From contig JAJGOT010000039.1 of NCBI GenBank assembly GCA_022457155.1, positions 2,091,501 through 2,155,500 on the forward strand: 64,000 bases of DNA, read 5' to 3'. This DNA comes from Cladopsammia gracilis. Taxonomy: Eukaryota > Cnidaria > Anthozoa > Scleractinia > Dendrophylliidae. Positions within the stretch are counted from its first letter, which is position 1. Every line of letters starts with the position of its first letter. Both the position numbers and the translations under genes were made by a program. Of this stretch, positions 55,574-64,000 are shown piece after piece. The notes under the pieces are model-generated. The model did not search any database. It had not been told where the DNA came from and worked only from the letters and a program-made list of their open reading frames with translations.

Positions 55574-57050
55574 GTTTTATAATTCAACACATTGATAACA
55601 AAGCACAGTTTGAAGAAAAAATATCGCCGAAAAGCCTTTTATTTTAAAAAAACTTACATATGTTTTACCGCGCGAAACTTGCAACATTACACAGTTCATG
55701 AATGAAAGTGGCGCCTTTGTCAATATTGTGCAAGTTTGAACACTATAACTGTTTTGTAATTCAGCACATTGATAACATCACAGTTTCGAGAAAAAATTCA
55801 TTGAGATATACAACCTTTCATGAAGTAAAAAGGCTAACAACAATATTTTACCTCGCACCATTTCTTAAACAACAAGCAACGAATGCCGAAAGTTTTGCCA
55901 AGCTAAAATTACTAAGTAATTTTGCGTACACAATCAGTTGAGAGTTTCTATGAAGAGCTTTCAAAGAACGGGACAGAGTAGCGACTACAAGAATTAAAAC
56001 ACAGTAAAATGGCATAGAATGTCTTAGTTACAAGTGTTTCGCATCTTAAAAAGTTCAATTCAGAATCAAAACAAATTGAACAAACACACGGCTACGAACC
56101 TAAACATAGCAGCGAAAAGTCGGAAAGAACTGCAGCGTGGACAGTATTGTCTTACAAACATTCACAGCTAAAGGATACAAAAAACGGTTAAAACATCGTA
56201 CCTGTAGTTGATTTGGCTTTTTAGTCCCTTTCATCAGCACCAAATTTTCAAACATCGAAGTACGAGCTGAGTCGATCAACAAACTTGGAATACTCATTTT
56301 TTAGCTCCTACAGCCGTAATGACGAGATCAGAAACTTTTCTGAGGAAACATCAAGTCTATATCATATTCCAGAGGTGATTACCAAAGGAATTTTACGAAA
56401 ATTGTGATCCTTCATTCACTCCTTGTCGAGCGGTTTTAAAACTTTGAACCAGTTTTCATTCAGCTACGCCAAGAAACACTGCGACCGCGACAACGCGAAA
56501 ATTTCGCGCCTTTTTTGTCCAATCATGTGAACAGTATTTTTCTCTTTTCTTTTCTTCTCTTTTTTTCTTTCTTTACCCTTTTTTAACTAATAGTTCACGC
56601 ATTTTTTCGCCCCAAAACACGAAATTGCAGGCAGCAGTCATTTTCACTTTCCTTCAAAATGCGAAATTTACCGCCATCGCTGGTTATACGTCATGTTGAC
56701 ATAACGTATATCGATAACTTTTTGACCATATTTGGGCAGTGTATCAATGTGTTGAATTATAATAATTATTATCTGCAAGTTCTAATTTCAAAACTTCACT
56801 AAAATCTTCAATATTTCTTATTTCTCTAAATTTTTCGAATCCCAAAAACTATTTCCTCCCCAAATTACTCAAAAATCACCCAAAAAATTACAAAACCCAC
56901 AACATAGATTCATAAGATCAGTGAAGGGTTTTTGGATTGCTGGAAACGAGTGAACGAGATATTTCCATTAAAGCCATGTACCTCGAAGCCAGCATCTAAC
57001 ATGTCTTCGACACTTAACACCTCGCGGACCACGTAAACCACTTTCTATAA
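55574..57050. other. Intergenic sequence, no gene seen
   Basis: Contains the duplicated segment above, a CT-rich tract at about 56528-56585 and short ORFs without motifs. Confidence 0.5.
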
Positions 57051-57250
57051 GGGACGGACCATTTAATTTTTGTGGAGGGGGGGGGGGGGGGGGGGGGGGT
57101 TGGGCAATTACGAACAAAAATTTCTGCAGAAGAAATTTAAGAGAAAAAAAATCGTGCACAAGAAAGCATGTGAAAAAAAAGTCAAGCATTAAGGTAAAAA
57201 AAATTCTTGCAAATAGTGATGCTGGAAAAAAAAATCCTCCCCCCCCCCCC

Positions 57251-57297
<47 letters not shown>

Positions 57298-57310
57298 AAT
57301 GGTCCGTCCC
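57051..57310. mobile_element. 260-bp MITE with poly-G and (CA)n tracts
   Basis: Ends GGGACGGACCATTTAATTTT and its inverse, flanked by TAA. A long G run near the left, a C run and (CA)n near the right. Related to the decayed copy at 14550-14798. ORFs through the CA tract are artefacts. Confidence 0.88.
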
Positions 57311-59985
57311 TAACCGTCTATGTTCTATACAGTAATACCGCGTAACCGTTAACCAAGAAAGTTCTCGATGTCCCAGGCACGGCATTCTGCAGTTATTCTC
57401 TTGCGTGGTCTTTCCAACTTTGCATTTTTAACGACCGCAGCTACATGTATTTCCCACGGGCACACTTATCATTGCTATCTTTGGCATTCGCAGCTTTTGC
57501 CAATTTTTCATTCCTTGATTTGCGCAATTCACTTGACTCCAATCAGCCATTTTTCAACTTTGCTCCGCCGGGATAGGACTTCCATTATGTGGGCTTTGGT
57601 TTGCCCACATACATGTAATGTTATTTCTATTTTCACCAAGGCTTGCAAAGGCGGGTTTCACCGCTAGGATAGGATAGGAAACCTTTATTTATACACGATA
57701 TGTTTAAAAGCTAAAAGCTTGTGGGGTCGTGTAATTAAAAATACACATGCAGTCACTAAGATAAATTTTCTAAATAATAACTTAAAAATAATTATACTCC
57801 AATTATTCTAGTAACTGGATTCACACATCAGATCAATTATATACACTAGAAATACGTGTCTTGCAGAACCTCGCGAAGCTCGGGGGAGGATGCACTGCAA
57901 AATTTTAGCGATGTGGGAGGGAGAGATGGAATTTCTGATTTAAATGGAGAGATTGGGTTGCTTGCTGGCAATGACCTCATTTAAAGTTGAGACAATTTCG
58001 TTCTCAGTCTCTTCAATTTAACTTGTACTTTGTGCCCTGTCTTCCTGGAGAGCTGGTGTTGGTCAGTGTTGGGTTTTGAGCTGTGGGTCACTGTAACTGC
58101 CATGGGACTGCCCCCCCCCCCCCCCCCCCCATCTTCGGTCCAGGACAATATGCAGTGGTGTTCTGTTTATTTTGATTGTCTTAATTAAATTCCATTCCTC
58201 CTGTGCCCTTTACATACTGCTATAGTTTTTGTTCTATATACTGGGGATCAAACAATTGGTAATGCAATTTTCTATTCATTTGAATGGTTGAGATCACAGG
58301 AGGTTACTGCTGCTGAAAAGTGATGTTGTCCAAAAAATAACAACTCAATGGTGAAAGTGGCATGAGATTCTCCCAGCAGTAACAATACTATATTTTGGAT
58401 ACAGGTCATGGGAATTACAAAATTGATTACAAAACATGAATATTCAAGATGAAGCAACAGATTCTCTGCAAATACCATAAGCAATGTATAGAGACCTGGA
58501 TGGAGAATTTGTAGGTTAAGACCAGGACTTAGGCCTTCATGACCAGTTAGCGCCTTTAAAAATCTTGAAATCAAAATTAATTTGTTGATGTACATTCTCC
58601 TTACTGGTGTCAATGCAGTTCACATAGCCATATAACTACAGTGAATTTGTATTCAATTTCCACAGACAACTTATGTTGAAGGTGATCAGGTTCTCAATTT
58701 GTATACTCTATGTACTTGCTCGTACACTGATATTGTGAGGAGATTTAAGATACTGATCACCGTTCCAATAATAAATGTGAAGCAGTAATGTTGATGTGTC
58801 ATGTGTTTAGCTACATGTATACGGTTGCTACACATTGACATAAGCTGGTCATGATTGCTAACAGAAAATTTTTTTCCTAACAAAATGTTTTTATCCAAAT
58901 TGTAAACAGAAATTCTCCTTATTTCTTATTGAACTATTTTATGAATGCTGTAAACTCAAGATACTGTATACGTATACAACCCGATCACTGTTTCATTCAC
59001 AAACAATGCTACATCATGTAAATGTTGTATATTTGGGAAATAATTTCCACCTGTGTGATCTGTAGTTTTGATCATTTATCTGTAGTTTTGATCATTTAAA
59101 AAGTTCCTTAGTGACGTTAGTGAGAATATCAATAAACATCAAATTACAGTGTGTAGTAAGAGATTATTTTTCAGTGTTTGATTATCCTCTCAGTAGTTTA
59201 GCCGGTGATTTGAGCTACATTTCTTAATCGCTCTTCTTCTCTGAGCCTTTCCTGTAATCAATGTTTGCTTTTCCCTACGTACCGTATCAGGCATGAAAGA
59301 TATTCGTCACGAGTATTTAGCTGATCGTGTAATTCTTGCCGCCTCTCGTTGCGTCTACAAACAGAATCATTTTGTCCAACACTTCCAGTCGGTGTCGCCT
59401 CTCCTGATCGGTTTCGTTCAGAATTCTAATGGCGGCATTTTGTCAAGGCGTTTGAACCTAGTCAAACGGTGTGCCTAGGCTGTTCGAAGTCTTTGTAATG
59501 TATGCTCTCGTTGTCCGTCTTCATTGCTCGATCGCGATGGCGCTGAATTTCAAGTCACCGTTCAGCGGAGTTTCGGTAGTTAATTTTCACGGACAAGGAT
59601 TTCCAGCCACTTCTGGAATCCAGCGTTGTTGTCTTTGTTGTTCTTTCTCATTTGCATCAGAAATTGGTTGTGTTTCATCGAGAGTAAACATTTTTTGACA
59701 GACTATGGTTAAACGGCCGCCGGCACGGCCGCCATGAATAAACATAATACGCCATTGTCAGCGGTCGCGATTTTTGTTGCCAGGCAACTGCCGGACACCT
59801 TCAAGTATATATATATATAAATATATTTTTCGCTCGAATTCACGCGGCTCAGCTCCCGAGGGACGACAAATTTATTAACCTCGCTACGCTCGGGCCTTCG
59901 GCCCTCCCTTCGCGAGGAATAATCTTTTAACTTAAAATTTAAAGTCGATGCGGATGTAACACTAAAATTATAGTCCATAAAAGTC
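57311..59985. other. Gene-poor spacer
   Basis: At 57664-57700 lies a repeat end (GGATAGGATAGG then CTTTATTTATACACGA) related to the one near 14805. A pure C run sits at 58111-58131 and an AT dinucleotide tract near 59805-59828. A CG-rich hairpin-like stretch is at 59860-59925 (CCTCGCTACGCTCGGGCCTT). No coding region can be supported. Confidence 0.5.
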
Positions 59986-60555
59986 TTAGAAGACTCTTAG
60001 CATACCGGCTAGATCCTTATACCCAGTATCTTTAGCCATGTCTTTATTTATTTTTGTCAACGTATTCCAAAGAATGAAACCCCTATATGCAATAGAATTT
60101 TTCATATATCGCGTGTTGAAGCGTGGGACTAATAAAGAATCTTTTGCCCTGAGTGAAGTTGTGAGGATTTGCTTCTTGATGATGCAGCTACTTAAAGTAT
60201 CCGGTAATCTCTCTTTGGTTGCCTTATGTATTAATTTAAAAATAGATAATTTATAATAAAAATACAAAGTTGTCCGCTGTGATAGTTCTAGTACTTCGGC
60301 AGACGCCATGTCCTTAGGTAAGTTTAAAATTATTCTAGCGGCTCTACAGTGAAGTCTTTCGAGCGAATTAAAATTGTGTAAGTTACAGCACGACCCCCAC
60401 ATAACAATTCCATAATTTACAGAAGGCTAAATTACTTTAAAATAGAAATCTAAGAGAGTTGTACGTGGCAGAAATCTTGATCTCTTGAGCAGGCTTAACT
60501 TCTTCGCAAAACTCTTTTTAAGTTCTAGTGTGTGGGGAATCCAGCTGATGTCTAC
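59986..60555 (-). pseudogene. LINE reverse transcriptase C-terminal relic
   Basis: On the minus strand the fragment reads DISWIPHTLELKKSFAKKLS, one in-frame stop after YFKVI, then YGIVMWGSC, LERLHCRAARIIL, and a tail with VPRFNTRYMKNSIAYRGFIL and WNTL. This is the region after the polymerase domain in Jockey/CR1-like LINE proteins (LERLQ-RAARII and Y-NSL-Y-G...WN-L). The 5' part is missing and the stop shows it is dead. Confidence 0.75.
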
Positions 60556-60681
60556 TTAGACGATTCTTACGGAGCTGCCTATCCGTCAGTCTACTGCGCG
60601 GCATTTACGCGACTTCAGGAACTACACGTATTTGACAAACGACACAAACTAGGTTTGCAATCATCTAGGATGATAACTCAG

Positions 60682-60834
60682 TGATTATCGGGTAGTTTCT
60701 TGGTGTTGCGGATGGTGTGATCACTAAATGACGTAAAACAAAAGATTCAAAAGACACTGAACAATACCCACACCACAACACAAAACCTAACCAACAATGG
60801 CTTCCGCAACACCAAGAAACACCCGATTATTGAT
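60682..60834. mobile_element. Small hairpin MITE
   Basis: Inverse arms TTTCTTGGTGTTGCGGA (60696-60712) and TCCGCAACACCAAGAAA (60803-60819), with matching ATTATCGGGT/ACCCGATTAT outside. Confidence 0.8.
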
Positions 60835-60954
60835 ACCGAAAAGATGACTACAACCTCGTCCCCAGCGCCTCTCCGAGTTCAAAATGGCGGGCGGAGAAAC
60901 CGCTGGGCAAAGATGCTAAAATACTCTAAAAATCCTGGAGCATTTTGTCGCGTG

Positions 60955-61780
60955 TAAAACGTAAAATGTCTTCGTTTCGTTTGAACAATGGTTCAGATTG
61001 CCAGAAAACAAAGAAAGAAAGCCTCCGACCGAACACCTTTCGTAATCACCTTCAATCCAGCTCTTTGTAATCCCTCCTCTGTTGTACAAAAACACTTCAA
61101 CATTCTTCAATCCTCCACCCGTTGCAAACAAATTTTTCCTTCACCACCTGTCGTGGCTTATAAGAGAAGTGCAAGCTTTCGTGACCTCCTGGTTAATACT
61201 AAACTAAGGAAACCAACCAGCGAGAAAGATCAGACAGTGCCTCCAGCAGGAGCTTACAAATGCAACCACCCACGCTGTTTGACCTGTCAGTTTATTCAAC
61301 AAGGCCAAAAGAAATACACTTTTTTACTACTAAAGAGGAACGTTGTATTTATAATCACATAACATGTAATTCTAAAAACCTGATCTATATGATCCAATGT
61401 AAAAAATGTTTTAAACGTAATATACCATGTCAATACATCGGAGAAATGAAAACGCAAACTAAATGAACGCTTTGGTGAACATCGCCGCTCTGTAGAGAAT
61501 CCACATCATCTCAGCTGCCCTGCTTCTATATCAGAACACTTTAATCTACCGGGACACTCTACTAAGGATATGCAACTTATACCACTATACGTAATAGCAG
61601 AGACTCTCTATGAAAAGCGCGTGAAGCATATCTCATGGACAAAAAAAAGAGACGTTAGAACCACTTGGAATCAACAGACGCGACGAACTACATTAACTTT
61701 CTCATCACTAGTCAGTTTAGTTTATCACCCGTCAAACCCTTCACCAATGATATTCATTGTTTTTATTATTACAACGTTTT
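60955..61780 (+). pseudogene. Penelope-like element relic with GIY-YIG endonuclease remains
   Basis: The longest Penelope-like fragment in the window. Linker (PFVITFNPALCNPSS, FPSPPVVAY), then CNHPRCLTCQFIQ, a frame change, and NHITCNSKNLIYMIQCKKC with QYIGE, a GIY-YIG-type core and its cysteine pair. Further frame changes follow before SEHFNLPGHSTKDMQL and a decayed C-terminus. Multiple frameshifts and stops make it non-functional. The reverse transcriptase part is missing. Confidence 0.8.
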
Positions 61781-61810
61781 TACAGTTGTAATCATTTATA
61801 GTGCTAGCCC

Positions 61811-61840
61811 CTGAAGAAGCTTTGTTTTGCAAAGCGAAAT
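61811..61840 (+). other. CTGAAGA-stem-GAAA motif after the Penelope-like relic
   Basis: CTGAAGA, one unpaired A, a GCTTTG/CAAAGC hairpin, then GAAAT. It looks like a hammerhead-derived or hammerhead-like terminal motif but has one extra base before the stem, so it is not canonical. Confidence 0.5.
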
Positions 61841-62142
61841 ATTTGCTTCTGCTTGTGTTTTTCTGCCACTGATCTAGGTCTGGAAACCCAGATCCGGCCA
61901 TTCTCAACGGTTTGTTACAGTGATCGTTCATTCTATGTTTCCTTTTATAGCTGCCAATCGCTGGAAATAATCTTCGAAAATGCCATTTCATCATTTGCAC
62001 CTGACAAAATTGCCCCACAATTCTTACAGTATTTCGACAGCCATGTTCTTCCTCCGCTCCGTCAATTTGGAAGCGGAGAAGACCTGGGAATGAGGTTGAA
62101 ATGACTTCAGGAGTATCCGTGACGTCACTGCATTACGAAAGC

Positions 62143-62184
62143 TGCCCGAGCGCTTGTGCCCGAGCGCTTGTGCCCGAGCGCTTA
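62143..62184. repeat. 14-bp tandem repeat
   Basis: Three copies of GCCCGAGCGCTTGT (the last diverging), upstream of the TRIM gene. Confidence 0.85.
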
Positions 62185-62444
62185 CTAAGTGCCCGAACGA
62201 TTTGCCTCTTTGAGTACTTTATTTTTATTTAAAATTACCAGTTCTCTGCCGGTGTGAATTGAATTTTGTCATGGGTCAAATAGAAATTGATGTGATTGGC
62301 TGCTTAAATAAACTGATACGTGATGTTATGAAATCACTTATTCCGAGAACCTTTCTATTCCGAGAATCGACAATACAATAGGTAGTAATAGCGCGTTTGT
62401 ATTCATAAATTCCGCTTCAAGTTCTATCTGCGTTGCACTTAGAG

Positions 62445-64000
62445 ATGGAGTCTCTGTTGAAAAAACTTAAAAAACATGTTGAATGTTCGATTTGCTTGGA
62501 CGATTTCACTAATCCGAAGACCATAGCGTGTCTTCACACGTTCTGCTGCGAATGTATAAAGAAACACGCACTTCTGAGTCAGACAGGAGGTCAGTTTCGT
62601 TGTCCCGAGTGCCAGACACAAATTGGCATCCCCGAAGGAAACCGATTTGATCAGTTACCGACCAGTTTTCATCACAATAGCTTACTCAGCCTTCTCGCTG
62701 TTCTACAAAGTGGCGATGGAAGTGAGATTAGTTGCGGAGTTTGCAAGAAAAAGAGCATTAAAACATGTTATTGTTTTGACTGTGAGAAATTACTATGCAG
62801 TGACTGTGCGGACGCCCACATGGATCATGCAATTGAGCCGCTTGAAAAGGCTGCAGACGGCGAAAGAGCCAACATTTTAGCAGGAGCCGAGCTGATGAAA
62901 CAAAAGTACCAAAGTTTTAGTGATGCGATTCGTCAATTTGAGGAAACAGCCGCCAATCTTGAAACTAACATCACGGCAGCCAAACAACAAGTGTCTCGAG
63001 CAGCCAAAGAAATGATCGCAGCGATTCACGAACGCGAGCGCGTGGTAATTATGGCCCTCGAGAACGCGAGAGAATCGAGAATGGAGAAATTAGACGCCGC
63101 AAAGAGACAAGTTGAGATATTAGCAAAACAGATCAACCAAACAACAGAGTTTGCCAGTGAGCTCGTTCAGAGAAGTTCGAGTGCGGACATCATGCAAAAC
63201 AAGAGAAATTTAGAAGAGCGATTTCAGGAGCTCGGTAAAACTGCACTCCCAGCACTTCCGGTTGGGCCGTTAATAAAGTTCATTTCGACTTGCACACCAG
63301 ATGACGCGAGCCTGGGGTTCATAAGCGAAACAGACCCAAATAGATCAACTGTGGAAGGACTTGGTCAAAATTTCCAGGCTGGTGTGGAAGCAGAGATTTC
63401 GATTTGCCCTAAAACATACGACGGACAAATCAGTAACCGTCAGCATGAGGATCGAGTTGAAGTACTGGTGGAGCCTGCTGACCAACTGGAAAGTTTGATA
63501 ATCAATAAAAAAGGGTTTTCAAATTTCCAGGTGAAATTTGTTCCTAAACTACCAGGTGCCTACCAAATCTCCGTAAAGATAAACGATGAGAACCTTTCTC
63601 AGAGTCCTTTCACTATTGACGTGTTTGCGCGACTGCTTGAAATTCAGGGCGAGTTAGAGTTAGAAAATGAAGTTCTAAAAAACCCAGCTGGGATTGCTGT
63701 AAATAGAAAAGGATTAATCGCCGTAGCAGACCATGAAGAGCACTGTATTCTAATATTCAATAAAGAAGGAGAGTATGTGCGAAAACTGGGTTGCTATGGA
63801 AATCAACCCGGGGAGCTGTGCGGCCCAGCTGATGTGACATTCATAAACGATGATGAGATTCTGGTGGCAGATGAATGTAATCACCGAATACAGCACTTCA
63901 ATATTTGCACAGGATACTGTGTAAACATCTTTGGAAAGAAAGGAACAGGAAAAGGAGAGTTTAAGGATCCGTTCAGTGTTTGTATGGACAGTCAGGGACA
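62445..64000 (+). CDS. TRIM-NHL protein (RING, B-box, coiled coil, filamin repeat, NHL), 3' end outside window
   Basis: Open from ATG at 62445 for 518 codons to the window edge, with no stop. The RING finger is C3HC4: Cys14, Cys17, Cys29, His31, Cys34, Cys37, Cys53, Cys56. A B-box follows with Cys97, Cys100, Cys110, Cys113, Cys118, Cys121, His125 and His128. Residues ~140-280 are a coiled coil, ~302-395 a filamin-type immunoglobulin repeat ending SPFTIDVF, and from ~401 NHL repeats begin (NPAGIAVN, GPADVTFINDDEILVADECN). This is the TRIM2/3/71 layout. Expected role: RING E3 ubiquitin ligase, self-associating through the coiled coil, with the NHL propeller binding RNA or protein. The ATG is the first in frame and sits five residues before the KKLKKHVEC start typical of the family. 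Confidence 0.93.
   Translation, partial: MESLLKKLKKHVECSICLDDFTNPKTIACLHTFCCECIKKHALLSQTGGQFRCPECQTQIGIPEGNRFDQLPTSFHHNSLLSLLAVLQSGDGSEISCGVCKKKSIKTCYCFDCEKLLCSDCADAHMDHAIEPLEKAADGERANILAGAELMKQKYQSFSDAIRQFEETAANLETNITAAKQQVSRAAKEMIAAIHERERVVIMALENARESRMEKLDAAKRQVEILAKQINQTTEFASELVQRSSSADIMQNKRNLEERFQELGKTALPALPVGPLIKFISTCTPDDASLGFISETDPNRSTVEGLGQNFQAGVEAEISICPKTYDGQISNRQHEDRVEVLVEPADQLESLIINKKGFSNFQVKFVPKLPGAYQISVKINDENLSQSPFTIDVFARLLEIQGELELENEVLKNPAGIAVNRKGLIAVADHEEHCILIFNKEGEYVRKLGCYGNQPGELCGPADVTFINDDEILVADECNHRIQHFNICTGYCVNIFGKKGTGKGEFKDPFSVCMDSQG

Noticed and set aside
56968..57291. Minus-strand ORF with runs of Cys-Val and Gly
   Set aside because: It is the translation of (CA)n and poly-G/C tracts in a MITE.
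57368..57667. 99-residue plus-strand ORF in the right flank
   Set aside because: No motifs, no splice context, and composition close to random.

Overview
The window looks like nuclear DNA of an anthozoan cnidarian, most likely a stony coral or close relative. It is AT-rich, has GT-AG introns and is crowded with hairpin elements, tRNA-derived SINEs and Penelope-like relics. A clustered family of intronless class A GPCRs and a TRIM-NHL gene also fit. This placement is an inference from sequence character; no search was run.

The backbone from about 3.5 to 54.66 kb is a degenerate tandem array. A basic unit of about 6 kb is repeated six times, each carrying one intronless GPCR: 10499-11386, 19232-20119, 33253-34143, a deleted copy at 39440-39927, 47092-47979 and 53151-54041. 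The receptors are near identical. They lack the usual TM3 cysteine, have a very short second extracellular loop and carry DRF instead of DRY, a profile reminiscent of melanocortin-type receptors. Unit homology stops near 54655. From there to about 62.4 kb is gene-poor sequence with small hairpin elements, a LINE relic and a Penelope-like relic. A TRIM-NHL gene (RING, B-box, coiled coil, filamin repeat, NHL) starts at 62445 and runs off the right edge.

Different mobile elements sit in different units, so units without an element act as empty sites and give exact boundaries. The main case is a 7,331-bp DNA transposon at 22376-29706. It has ends built from TTCGATT-type repeats, a 6-bp target duplication (TTTCTA) and four gene-like regions: a HIRAN-like protein, a BED-like zinc finger fragment, a CUT-domain protein with a homeodomain-like tail on the opposite strand, and a large transposase-like protein with a PHD-like finger and a SAP-like motif. 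A second copy, duplicated together with its flank, fills positions 1-3525.

Other elements are nested. A PIF/Harbinger transposon of about 3.15 kb (4725-7876) lies inside a hairpin MITE in unit 1. An inverted-repeat element in unit 2 (17144-18358) carries two canonical type I hammerhead ribozymes facing outward and is itself interrupted by another MITE. A 3.64-kb element with 16-bp minisatellite ends (11598-15239) lies between units 1 and 2. Several units also have a pair of adjacent perfect palindromes about 1.7-1.9 kb upstream of the receptor, and unit 1 has a 330-bp near-perfect palindrome of its own.
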